DNA of 9,437 nucleotides from contig JACOEF010000246.1 in NCBI GenBank assembly GCA_024998705.1, positions 1-9,437 on the forward strand, in the 5' to 3' direction. Origin of the DNA: Nitrospira sp. Lineage in GTDB: Bacteria; Nitrospirota; Nitrospiria; Nitrospirales; Nitrospiraceae. The notes under the pieces are model-generated. The model was not told the DNA's origin and searched no databases. It worked only from the letters and a program-made list of their open reading frames with translations. The translations under genes and the position numbers were made by a program. Shown here in pieces: positions 1-6,725 of this stretch (its first letter is position 1; each line of letters starts with the position of its first letter).

Positions 1-2
1 CA

Positions 3-68
3 CGTTTGCAGGCGATGGAAACCGTCCGGCTCGACCTTGAAGTCGGTGAAACCAGGAGCTTGGCATGA
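3..68 (+). CDS. flhA: C-terminal end of upstream gene, probably flhA (partial)
   Basis: The third frame is open from the window edge and ends at a TGA at 66-68. The 21 visible residues include LQAMETVRLDLEVG. This resembles the last beta-strand of FlhA, the flagellar type III export gate, where the tail often reads like 'PDV-x-LQ-x-x-GTV-x-L'. FlhA lies just upstream of flhF in many flagellar clusters, which supports the call, but 21 residues cannot prove it. The stop codon overlaps the flhF start as ATGA, so the two genes are probably translationally coupled in one transcript. The rest of the gene lies outside the window. Confidence 0.5.
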   Translation, partial: RLQAMETVRLDLEVGETRSLA

Positions 69-1348
69 AGGTACGGACGTTCCATGTCAAATCGATGCAC
101 GAGGCCATCCGGTCGATCAAGGACACGTTGGGTCCCGATGCAGTGATTCTGTCCACGAAACGAGTGCGGTCGTGGGATAACGGGTTTGGATTGTTGGGCG
201 GATCCATCTTAGAGGTCATGGCGGCCATTGAAGATGATGCCGCCGTCCCGGAAGCAGCGCCGTTGCTCGGTGAAGATGAGGCCACACGCCAGGCCGAGAG
301 CCATGCGCCTCTGGTGCCGGCGGAGGAATCGCGCTTTCAACGAACCCTCCAGGGTGCGATGGAGACGTCGCCTGAAAAACCGCGTTCGGTTGCCCGTCCG
401 GCCGCAAGTCTACCGCGTGAGCCCCGAGCGACACCGGCCTCCGCGCAAACTCAGGGTGAGAGCCAAGGCACCACATTCCAGTCCTTTCAACGGGTGTATG
501 AAGATTTGCTGGCGCAGGGTGTGGAGCATGTTACTGCCGAAGCGTGCTTGCGTGAACTCCGCGAAACGTTGGTGGAGAAGGGGTCGGCGCAGCGCAATTC
601 CTCCCTGCAGTTGCTCCGGACGGTGCTGCTCGATCGCGTCACCACTGCCGGTCCTCTGCTCGGTAGGGCAGGAGAGCAGAAAATTGCACTTTTCGTGGGG
701 CCAAGCGGGGTCGGCAAGACCTCGACCATTGCCAAGCTGGCCACGCACTACGGCATCGTCGAGCAACGGAGCGTCGCCCTGATCACGATGGATACCTATC
801 GACCCGCGGCAGTGGAACATCTTCGTCTCTACGCCGAGGTGTTGGGTATCGAGTTGTCGGTGGCCGCGTCTTGCAGCGAGGCTCGCGCGGCGATTGAGCA
901 GGCCTGTGAAGCGGAATTGATTCTGATCGATACTCCCGGCTTCAATCCCTACGAGCCCATTTCGGCGCAACGCTGGAGGGGGTTGCTTACCGGCGGTTCT
1001 CCTATGGAGGTCCATCTCGTTCTGGCGGCGGGTACGCGTGTGCCGGATCTCGTGGTCAGCACGAGTCAGTGTGTGGATGTGCCCGGTCTCCGATTACTGT
1101 TTACCAAGCTTGATGAAACCGCCGGTTATGGCGGCATCTTTGAGTCGACCCATCGCACCGGGATTCCACTCTCCTATTGGGGAACCGGGCAACGGGTGCC
1201 TGACGACCTGGTTCAGGCGCAAGTCGATCGCCTGGGCGACCTATTGCTGGGGGGGCAAGTGCGGACGCCGGCCGGCGGGAGCACTCAGGCCTGGGATCGA
1301 CAGACGACTCCGACATGTGTGCCCGGTATGAAGAGTTACGCGCGATAG
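65..1348 (+). CDS. flhF: Flagellar biosynthesis GTPase FlhF
   Basis: FlhF is an SRP-type GTPase that sets the site of flagellar assembly, usually the cell pole, together with FlhG. The 427-residue protein opens with the typical FlhF N-terminus (MKVRTFHVKSMHEAIRSIK, then LGPDAVILST). A variable acidic and proline-rich linker covers roughly residues 55-140, then a helical N-domain, then the GTPase. Visible motifs are the P-loop GPSGVGKTS at 212-220, DTYRPAA from 243 (SRP-type insertion region), DTPG at 289-292 and TKLDE at 347-351, which gives guanine specificity. The P-loop has S where most relatives have T, a mild change. A good AGGAG (54-58) sits six bases before the ATG, and the start overlaps the upstream stop. 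Length is normal and nothing suggests damage. flhG follows after 28 bases, so they are probably co-transcribed. Confidence 0.96.
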   Translation: MKVRTFHVKSMHEAIRSIKDTLGPDAVILSTKRVRSWDNGFGLLGGSILEVMAAIEDDAAVPEAAPLLGEDEATRQAESHAPLVPAEESRFQRTLQGAMETSPEKPRSVARPAASLPREPRATPASAQTQGESQGTTFQSFQRVYEDLLAQGVEHVTAEACLRELRETLVEKGSAQRNSSLQLLRTVLLDRVTTAGPLLGRAGEQKIALFVGPSGVGKTSTIAKLATHYGIVEQRSVALITMDTYRPAAVEHLRLYAEVLGIELSVAASCSEARAAIEQACEAELILIDTPGFNPYEPISAQRWRGLLTGGSPMEVHLVLAAGTRVPDLVVSTSQCVDVPGLRLLFTKLDETAGYGGIFESTHRTGIPLSYWGTGQRVPDDLVQAQVDRLGDLLLGGQVRTPAGGSTQAWDRQTTPTCVPGMKSYAR

Positions 1349-1376
1349 ACGACGGTCGAACAAGAGGGGAGTGACG

Positions 1377-2243
1377 ATGGCGATGCAACCAGGAATTATG
1401 GATCCGCAGACGAAGGTGCTGAATGACAACGTCGGTCCCTCCCGCACGCAGGTCATTACCGTGACCAGCGGAAAAGGCGGCGTGGGGAAGACCAATGTCG
1501 TGGCCAATACTGCCATCGCTCTGGCCCAAACCGGAAAACGTGTGCTCGTACTGGATGCAGATCTCGGATTGGGCAACGTCGATATTCTGCTGGGGCTGAC
1601 CCCGAAATATACGTTGGAACATGTGCTCGCCAAGACCTGTCGGCTCGAAGATATCGCCCTGGCCGGCCCGCAGGGGATTACGGTTCTCCCGGCCAGTACC
1701 GGCATTTCCCAATTGACGATCCTGACGGAAGCGCAGCAACTGATACTTCAAGATGAACTTGAACGATTAGCCTCGAACATGGATGTGTTGCTGATCGATA
1801 CCAGGGCGGGCATTTCTTCTACTGTGACCTATTTTGCGGCTGCTGCGCAATCGATCGTGGTCGTGGTCTCCCCGGAGCCCACCTCCATGACCGATGCCTA
1901 TGCCCTGATTAAGGTTCTGCTTCGGCAATATCGGGAACGTCGTTTCTACGTGCTCGTCAACATGGTGAAGTCGCCGCGGGATGCTGCGCGCATCTTCCGG
2001 AAACTCGAGTTGGCCGTCAGTCGGTTCTTGCATATTTCCCTGGATTATCTCGGGGCCATTCCCTTGGACGACTATGTCCCGATGGCGGTCACGCAGCAGC
2101 GGGCTGTGATCGATCTCTTTCCGCACGCGCCGGCGAGCCGTGCGTTTCGAGAATTGACTGAGGCGGTGGCTCAGTTGACTCCACCGGCGCTTCCCAAAGG
2201 CACAGTGCAGTTCCTCTGGCAACAACTTTTGCGGACGCACTGA
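1377..2243 (+). CDS. flhG: Flagellar number regulator FlhG (MinD-like ATPase, FleN/YlxH)
   Basis: This is a ParA/MinD-family ATPase that limits flagellar number and stimulates FlhF. The deviant Walker A motif (SGKGGVGKTN) is at residues 31-40, LDADLGLGNVD follows at 59-69, and LIDTRAG (Walker B region) at 139-145. The downstream SPEPTSMTDAYALIK and the segment NMVKSPRDA are typical of FlhG. Many relatives read DTGAG, where this one has DTRAG. Only about 25 residues precede the ATPase fold, and I do not see the DQAxxLR motif that activates FlhF in studied FlhG proteins. Start choice: the ATG at 1377 has GAGGGGAG (1364-1371) five bases upstream, better than the GTG at 1371 or the ATG at 1383. 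Length is 288 residues, with an intact frame. It lies between flhF and fliA in the same transcript. Confidence 0.95.
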   Translation: MAMQPGIMDPQTKVLNDNVGPSRTQVITVTSGKGGVGKTNVVANTAIALAQTGKRVLVLDADLGLGNVDILLGLTPKYTLEHVLAKTCRLEDIALAGPQGITVLPASTGISQLTILTEAQQLILQDELERLASNMDVLLIDTRAGISSTVTYFAAAAQSIVVVVSPEPTSMTDAYALIKVLLRQYRERRFYVLVNMVKSPRDAARIFRKLELAVSRFLHISLDYLGAIPLDDYVPMAVTQQRAVIDLFPHAPASRAFRELTEAVAQLTPPALPKGTVQFLWQQLLRTH

Positions 2244-2264
2244 CTGAAAGGATTGTAGCGAATC

Positions 2265-3023
2265 ATGGATGATCGAAAAATGTCTGCAGTCAGAAACCCC
2301 TCTCGCCGGGTGATTCCGGAAGCGGATCGAGAACGCGTGATTCAGGAGTTCACCCACGTGGTGAAGGCCATGGCCCATCGGCTGGCATTCCGCCTGCCGG
2401 CCTATATGGACGCGGAAGACCTGATGTCTGTCGGGATCATGGGCCTCATGGATGCGATGGACAAGTATGATCCGACCCGAGAAGCGAAGTTCAAGACTTA
2501 TGCGGAGTTTCGAATCCGTGGCGCCATGCTCGATGAAATCCGGTCGATGGATTGGATTCCGCGTTCAGTTCACGAACGGATTACGCTGTTACAAAAGACC
2601 TATTCCGAGCTCTTGCATCGGTTTGGCCGCCCGCCGACGGATCAGGAAGTCGGCAAAGAGCTGAAGATGTCCGAGGAGGAATTGGATGAATTCTTAACCC
2701 GCTCACGGGGGGCCGTGGTCATCAGCCTCGACGATCTGGGCGTACAGGATCCCGATGGGCACAAGATCATCAGTGTCTTGACCGACTCCAATCAGCCCGA
2801 TCCGCTGTCCTTGCTGGTGAATGAGCGGGCGCGTCACGTGCTCGAATCTGCGATTCACGATCTGCCGGAGAAAGAGCGACTGGTGTTGTCGCTCTACTAC
2901 TTCGAGGAACTCACGATGAAGGAAATCGGGCAGACGCTCAAGGTGACTGAATCGCGAGTCTGTCAGATCCATTCGAAAGCCATCCTCCATCTGAAGACAC
3001 GACTTGAGCCGGTTGATGTCTGA
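2265..3023 (+). CDS. fliA: RNA polymerase sigma-28 factor FliA
   Basis: FliA directs RNA polymerase to late flagellar promoters (flagellin, chemotaxis, flgM). The 252-residue protein has sigma region 2 at about residues 30-100 (AHRLAFRLP, EDLMSVGIMGLMDAMDKYDP, FKTYAEFRIRGAMLDEIR, WIPRSVHERI). Region 3 follows (RFGRPPTDQEVGKEL). Region 4 at about 200-247 has the promoter-binding helix-turn-helix (LPEKERLVLSLYYFEELT, then IGQTLKVTESRVCQIHSKA). This domain set without region 1.1 is typical of FliA. The start ATG is preceded by GAAAGGA about 12 bases away, a long spacing, but an in-frame stop (2256-2258) rules out an earlier start. It sits 21 bases after flhG. Its likely antagonist, flgM, lies at the right end of the window. 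Confidence 0.97.
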   Translation: MDDRKMSAVRNPSRRVIPEADRERVIQEFTHVVKAMAHRLAFRLPAYMDAEDLMSVGIMGLMDAMDKYDPTREAKFKTYAEFRIRGAMLDEIRSMDWIPRSVHERITLLQKTYSELLHRFGRPPTDQEVGKELKMSEEELDEFLTRSRGAVVISLDDLGVQDPDGHKIISVLTDSNQPDPLSLLVNERARHVLESAIHDLPEKERLVLSLYYFEELTMKEIGQTLKVTESRVCQIHSKAILHLKTRLEPVDV

Positions 3024-3106
3024 GCAGATGCTTCTGGTAACCTGATCGCCGTTCTTGTTCGTTCACATCAGGATTAGCCCAGCGGCCTCGTAGAAACACC
3101 CCTTCC

Positions 3107-3134
3107 TTCAGTTTCTCTCACCGTTTTCCGATAC
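3107..3134 (+). promoter_or_regulatory. Candidate sigma-28 (FliA) promoter before the degenerate GGDEF gene
   Basis: TTCAGTTT (3107-3114) matches six of eight bases of the sigma-28 -35 element TAAAGTTT. TCCGATAC (3127-3134) matches six of eight of GCCGATAA, including the CCGATA core. The gap is 12 bases, one more than the E. coli consensus, and identical to the gap in the flgM promoter candidate. Transcription would begin near 3140, ahead of the gene. No clear terminator is visible between fliA and this site. This is a pattern match only. Confidence 0.4.
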
Positions 3135-3182
3135 CTCCCTAGCCCCGACAACCCGTTGGGAGTGATGCGTTTTGGGGAGGTT

Positions 3183-4058
3183 ATGAATCAGCCGCGCCCG
3201 GAATCCAGCCATTCGAACGACCGTAGCGGACGTGATTCAGCGAGCCGTCATGACCGATTCGAGGACGAAACGAGTACGGTATCCGTCGATACCACACGAC
3301 TTGGCGCGGGGGCCTGTATTCTATTTATGGCCGGCGGCTTATATTGGACGGCCTCCGTGGGGCTGCTCACTCTCTCGGCGTTGACGGCCTATCCACTCAT
3401 GATCTCGGTCGGCTTCGTCCTCACGCTCGTCATTTTTGGCGCGACCTTCTGGACACCGAGGGCATCCCAACCAGCGAATAGGCTGTATACGCACTCACAG
3501 GAGTCGAACTTCATCGGGCGGCATACCTACGACTCGGTGACCGGCCTGCCGACCCAGCGGTTGTTCACCGCGCTCCTGAATCAAGCCTTGTCACGCGCGC
3601 AGGCGCACGGTCGGCAGGTGGCGGTGATCATGATCGAGATGGATCATTTCACGCCGCAAATCGATGCGTCGGCACAAGTCAACGAGAGCCTCATCTATCG
3701 AGTGCAAGCGGCGCGGGTGAAGAGTGCCCTGCGGAGCACCGACACGCTGGCACGGCTGGCCGAACGGACCTTCGTTGTCCTGCTGGATCATGTGATAGGG
3801 CCGGAGGAGGCGCTGACGATCGCCAAGAAAATGCAAGCAACGATCGCGCTCCCGGTGACGCTGGATGCGCACGAACTGTTTTTCACCAGCCGCATGGGAA
3901 TCGGTGTTTCCGGCCATGATGCAGTGGAGAGTGGCCCACTCCTCGATGCCGCTACTCGAGCTGTTGCTGCGGCTCGTGCCGAAGGGTACGCCATCTACGG
4001 ATGGCACGATGCCCTGACTTCTTCCTCCCTCGATTCCGCCTCCACACTCGCGGCGTAA
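3183..4058 (+). CDS. Membrane protein with degenerate GGDEF domain
   Basis: The predicted 291-residue protein has a charged N-terminal tail of about 40 residues. Two hydrophobic segments follow (about 41-62 and 70-90), then a GGDEF-like domain from about residue 115. The domain entry motif is recognisable (YDSVTGLPTQRLF, like DxLTGLPNR), as is IEMDHF in the position of the metal-binding DxDxFK strand. The signature loop itself reads LAERTF (A193 to F197) where active diguanylate cyclases have GGDEF or GGEEF. Synthesis of c-di-GMP is therefore unlikely; it may bind a ligand or a partner, or be decaying. The start is uncertain: the ATG at 3183 has GGGGAGG very close upstream, and in-frame ATG 3165 or TTG 3156 are alternatives. 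Its place between fliA and the rod operon, with a possible sigma-28 promoter, suggests a flagellar or chemotaxis-linked role, which is inference. Confidence 0.8.
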   Translation: MNQPRPESSHSNDRSGRDSASRHDRFEDETSTVSVDTTRLGAGACILFMAGGLYWTASVGLLTLSALTAYPLMISVGFVLTLVIFGATFWTPRASQPANRLYTHSQESNFIGRHTYDSVTGLPTQRLFTALLNQALSRAQAHGRQVAVIMIEMDHFTPQIDASAQVNESLIYRVQAARVKSALRSTDTLARLAERTFVVLLDHVIGPEEALTIAKKMQATIALPVTLDAHELFFTSRMGIGVSGHDAVESGPLLDAATRAVAAARAEGYAIYGWHDALTSSSLDSASTLAA

Positions 4059-4092
4059 TTCACCTTGCTCCGACAGACTCGTCCGCTGATGT

Positions 4093-4111
4093 AGGCAGGA
4101 CTTTCCTGCCT
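4093..4111 (+). promoter_or_regulatory. Perfect 8-bp inverted repeat after the GGDEF-like gene
   Basis: AGGCAGGA (4093-4100) and TCCTGCCT (4104-4111) are exact reverse complements around a 3-base loop, 34 bases after the stop codon. It could be a transcription terminator, but no T-run follows (TTGAGG comes next), so intrinsic termination would be weak. It could instead be a protein-binding palindrome of the sigma-54 control region that follows. Its half-site hexamer recurs three more times before the sigma-54 promoter. Confidence 0.5.
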
Positions 4112-4267
4112 TGAGGCAAAGACTTCCGCTCCGGTCGGGCCATTCGATCGGTGAGGGAGAGGGCGGCATCGTGCCCTGCCTATCCACGGCTGTCCATCTC
4201 ACTGCAATCATAAGGATTTTCTTCGAGCAACTCCCTGCCGATGTGTCGCTCAGATCAGGCAGGGTGG

Positions 4268-4283
4268 TGGCATGTCGCTTGCT
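4268..4283 (+). promoter_or_regulatory. Sigma-54 promoter driving the flgF-flgG-flgA-flgH-flgI-flgJ operon
   Basis: TGGCATGtcgcTTGCT matches the sigma-54 consensus TGGCACG-N4-TTGCW at all fixed positions but one. The invariant GG (4269-4270) and GC (4281-4282) are exactly ten bases apart, as required. Transcription should begin near 4294, leaving about 32 bases of leader before the flgF ATG at 4326. Sigma-54 with an AAA+ activator controls basal-body genes in many polar-flagellated bacteria, so context agrees. Confidence 0.85.
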
Positions 4284-4325
4284 AACTCCTCCTGTAGCAT
4301 CACAGGTCCACTGGAAGACTCTCAG

Positions 4326-5093
4326 ATGAATCGAGCGATCTATCCGATACTGTCCGGCGCCGTCGCCCAGGAAAAACAACTCCAGGTCTTTGCCAACAAC
4401 CTGGCCAACGTAAATACGGCCGGATTCAAGCAGGATCAGCAAGGGTTCCGAGGGCTCTTCGCGCGCGCGAGTTCTGTGGGCGCAGGAGCCGTCACGGGAG
4501 GAATCACCGCTACGATTTCCACCAGGCCTGCCGGTCCGACCGAACGGGTGTTCGCGGAAGCGCATGGCATCAGAACCGCATTTGAGCCGGGAAGAATTCG
4601 CATTACGGGGAATCCCTTGGATCTCGCGCTACAGGGCAACGGATTCTTTGAAGTGAAGACACCCGACGGTGTTCGATATACGCGAAGTGGCATTTTTTCG
4701 CTGGATAGCCAACGCCGCTTGGTCACGAATCTCGGGCATCCGGTCATGGGCACCAAAGGGGAGATCAAAGTACCGGCCGGCAACATTCAGATCAATGCAG
4801 AAGGCGCGATCCAGGTGGAAGGGACTCCGATCGGCAGCATCAAGGTCGTCGAGTTTCCCGAAACTGCGATGCCGGAAAAGTTTGCCGAAGGACTCTTTGT
4901 CGGCGGGAAGCCGACGGTCTCCACGCAACCGCAGGTGCAGTCGGGACATATTGAAGAGTCGAACGTGAATTCGCTGAGTGAGATGGTGAAGATGATGCAG
5001 GGCATGCGGAGTTACGAGTCGGCGCAGAAATTAATTCAGACCATGGATCGTATGACGGAGACGGCCATCCAGGATCTGGGCCGGGTGCAATAG
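4326..5093 (+). CDS. flgF: Flagellar basal-body rod protein FlgF
   Basis: FlgF is a proximal rod subunit exported through the flagellar type III apparatus. The 255-residue product has the axial-protein N-terminal signature ANNLANVNTAGFK (residues 23-35). The central FlgF/FlgG fold includes GNPLDLALQGNGFFEVKTPDG and the YTRSGIFSLD strand. The C-terminal helix begins at SNVNSLSEMVKMM (from residue 212). Start choice: an in-frame ATG at 4272 would add 18 residues, but it lies inside the sigma-54 promoter and upstream of the expected transcript start. The ATG at 4326 gives the usual family N-terminus (MNRAIYPILSG) with a modest GGAAG eight bases upstream. The frame is intact. The stop codon overlaps the ribosome site of flgG, which starts nine bases later, so expression is probably coupled. 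Confidence 0.94.
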   Translation: MNRAIYPILSGAVAQEKQLQVFANNLANVNTAGFKQDQQGFRGLFARASSVGAGAVTGGITATISTRPAGPTERVFAEAHGIRTAFEPGRIRITGNPLDLALQGNGFFEVKTPDGVRYTRSGIFSLDSQRRLVTNLGHPVMGTKGEIKVPAGNIQINAEGAIQVEGTPIGSIKVVEFPETAMPEKFAEGLFVGGKPTVSTQPQVQSGHIEESNVNSLSEMVKMMQGMRSYESAQKLIQTMDRMTETAIQDLGRVQ

Positions 5094-5102
5094 GAGGCAT
5101 TT

Positions 5103-5894
5103 ATGATTCGCGCAATGTGGACGGCGGCGACGGGTATGACTGCCCAACAACTGAACGTGGATACGATTGCCAACAATCTGGCGAACGTCAACACCAACGC
5201 GTTCAAGCGCAGCCGTGCGGAGTTCGGCGATCTTCTGTACCAAATCCAGCGATTGCCGGGCACGAACGCGTCGAACGTGGGTGTCTTCCCGGTCGGCGTG
5301 CAGGTCGGCGGCGGTGTGCGCCCCATCACCGTGGCTAAGGAATGGGCACAGGGCAACATGCGGTAGACCGGAAACGATCTCGACCTGGCGATCGACGGCG
5401 CCGGATTCTTCCAGGTGACCAGGCCGGACGGCACCATCATGTATACCCGTAACGGCTCGTTCAAGCGCGATAACGTCGGGAACCTCGTGACTGGTGACGG
5501 CGACCAGCTCAATCCAGTCATTACGATTCCATCGGGTGCATTGAAAATCGATGTCGGCCAGGATGGCACCGTGTCCGTCCTGCTGCCAGGCGTCACACAG
5601 GCGTCGCAGGTGGGCCAGATTCAGTTGGTGCGTTTCGACAATCCTTCGGGTTTGGTCGCGATGGGCGGTAACTTGTTCCTCGACAGCTTTGCGTCCGGGC
5701 CGGCGCAACAGGGCACCGGCGGATTTTCGACCGGCTTCGGGACGTTGCAGCAAGGGTTCCTGGAAAGTTCGAACGTCAATCTGGCGGAAGAGATGGTCAA
5801 CATGATCATCGCCCAACGGAGTTACGCAATTAATTCCAAGACCATTCAGGCATCGGATGAAATGATGCAAATTGCCAACAACCTGCGCCGGTAA
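5103..5894 (+). pseudogene. flgG: Flagellar distal rod protein FlgG, interrupted by an in-frame amber codon
   Basis: FlgG forms the distal rod that passes through the P- and L-rings. The reading frame is FlgG from end to end: MIRAMWTAATGM, then IANNLANVNTNAFKRSRAEF, a core with LAIDGAGFFQVTRPDG, and a C-terminal helix with SNVNLAEEMVNMIIAQRSY. The total is 263 residues, against 260 in E. coli. Codon 88 is TAG (5364-5366). The context reads QGNMR-stop-TGNDLDLAI, and relatives have Q there (QGNLSQT in E. coli FlgG), so one C-to-T change explains it. The product as written would be 87 residues, lacking the core and C-terminal helix. A strong AGGAGG (5092-5097) sits five bases before the start. 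Sequencing error, a real null mutation or amber suppression are the options. Reinitiation (for example GTG 5415) lacks a ribosome site. Confidence 0.93.
5364..5366 (+). other. Premature amber codon in flgG
   Basis: TAG lies in frame between CGG and ACC. The frame continues without another stop to the proper flgG end at 5892-5894, with full family similarity on both sides. The replaced residue aligns with a conserved glutamine of FlgG, so CAG is the expected codon. Confidence 0.9.
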
Positions 5895-5901
5895 TCGGCG
5901 C
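5885..5901 (+). repeat. GC-rich hairpin over the flgG stop codon
   Basis: GCGCCG (5885-5890) and CGGCGC (5896-5901) pair perfectly around GTAAT, which contains most of the flgG TAA. No T-run follows, so it is not a standard terminator. It may tune mRNA stability or translation between flgG and flgA, or be chance in GC-rich DNA. Confidence 0.4.
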
Positions 5902-5927
5902 TGCACCGTCAACCAAGGGTGAGACCT

Positions 5928-6725
5928 GTGAATCGATTCGGCCTGCTGTCTGTTGCGACCCTCAGTCTGGTCATGAGCTCCGTTCCGCCGGCGATGGCAG
6001 GGGAGCGGTCCTTGACCAGGCCTCCGTTTCAGATACACGAGGCGTTCGCGCACACGACCCACAGTATTCCACAGGCGCGCGGCAAACGACTCATCTATCC
6101 GGAACAAATCCGCGGCGTGATCCACGACTTCGTCAAGCGAGAACTGGCCGGCCGAGCCGTCGATTATCAAGTGGCACTGGGCGATCCGCAGCAACCGATT
6201 GTCGTGCCCTCGGGGACGGTCGATCTGCAGGTCAGTGCGGCTCGTTCGGACGAGTCGCTCGGCCGTCGAGTGTTCCAGATCCATCTGGCTGTGAACGGGC
6301 GATTCATCAAGACGATCGATGCCACGGCTGACGTGGCTGCGATTGTAGAAGTGGTGGTGCCGGTCCGGCCGATTAAAGTGGACGAGCAGATCGAAAGCGA
6401 CGACGTCACCACGGAACGGATCGTGCTGTACGATCTGAAGCAGCCGTTTGTGACTAATCTTGCCGAGGTGATCGGCAAAGCGGCCATCCGCCCGCTTCCG
6501 CCTCAAAATGCCATCCGCATGACCTCGCTGCGACGTCCCTTCGCCGTACATAAAGGCGATCGAGTCACGATCGAGGCCCGTCAGGGTGGGTTGTCGATTC
6601 AAACCGTCGGGGTTACGAAATCGCATGGTGAACTAGGTCAAACTATCACGGTCTCCAACGTCGATTCCGGCAAGGAATTACGGGCGACCGTCGTTGCACC
6701 GGGGGTGGTCCGTGTCAGTTTCTAA
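5928..6725 (+). CDS. flgA: Flagellar P-ring assembly chaperone FlgA
   Basis: FlgA is a periplasmic chaperone needed for FlgI to polymerise into the P-ring. The 265-residue product has a clear Sec signal peptide (hydrophobic core LLSVATLSLVM, predicted cleavage after PPAMA, residue 24). A poorly conserved middle follows. The C-terminal SAF-type domain starts near residue 147 (RPIKVDEQIESDDVTTERI), then VIGKAAIRPLPPQNAI and the last strands ending GVVRVSF. Start choice: the GTG at 5928 has GGTGAG (5917-5922) five bases upstream, whereas the GTG at 5919 has no room for one and would add three residues. It lies 33 bases after flgG and overlaps flgH by 14 bases. The order flgA-flgH-flgI puts the chaperone next to its client. 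The frame is intact. Confidence 0.92.
   Translation: MNRFGLLSVATLSLVMSSVPPAMAGERSLTRPPFQIHEAFAHTTHSIPQARGKRLIYPEQIRGVIHDFVKRELAGRAVDYQVALGDPQQPIVVPSGTVDLQVSAARSDESLGRRVFQIHLAVNGRFIKTIDATADVAAIVEVVVPVRPIKVDEQIESDDVTTERIVLYDLKQPFVTNLAEVIGKAAIRPLPPQNAIRMTSLRRPFAVHKGDRVTIEARQGGLSIQTVGVTKSHGELGQTITVSNVDSGKELRATVVAPGVVRVSF

Larger units (their letters stand above)
4059..4325 (+). promoter_or_regulatory. Intergenic control region upstream of the flgF operon
   Basis: These 267 bases hold no convincing gene. They contain the 4093-4111 palindrome, five copies in total of GGCAGG or its complement (4094, 4105, 4175, 4234, 4258), a sigma-54 promoter (4268-4283) and the short flgF leader. The arrangement fits an enhancer region for a sigma-54 activator of the FleQ/FlrC type. 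Assigning the hexamers to such an activator is inference. Confidence 0.5.

Noticed and set aside
61..77. TGGCATG near the flhF start as a second sigma-54 promoter
   Set aside because: The -24-like half matches, but ten bases after the GG there is CG, not GC, and no TTGC. It also lies over the flhF start codon.
3035..3050. GG-N10-GC pattern just after fliA as a sigma-54 promoter
   Set aside because: Spacing is right, but only about seven of twelve consensus bases match (TGGTAAC and TCGCC), which is expected by chance.
3024..3106. Terminator after fliA
   Set aside because: I found no stable stem followed by a T-run here, so read-through toward the GGDEF-like gene cannot be excluded.
4291..4306. 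Short inverted repeat CCTGT/ACAGG in the flgF leader
   Set aside because: The stem is only five pairs with a 6-base loop; it is too weak to claim as a regulatory element.
4272..4325. Upstream ATG extending flgF by 18 residues
   Set aside because: The ATG is part of the sigma-54 promoter sequence and lies before the expected transcript start. The added residues do not resemble the FlgF N-terminus.
4111..4329. Small plus-strand open frame in the region before flgF
   Set aside because: It starts at a rare codon without a ribosome site, overlaps the sigma-54 promoter and the flgF start, and has no recognisable features.
5031..6626. A 531-codon open frame on the minus strand across flgG and flgA
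   Set aside because: It is opposite well-supported flagellar genes, is rich in Arg and His with no recognisable domain, and is a usual by-product of GC-rich codon use.
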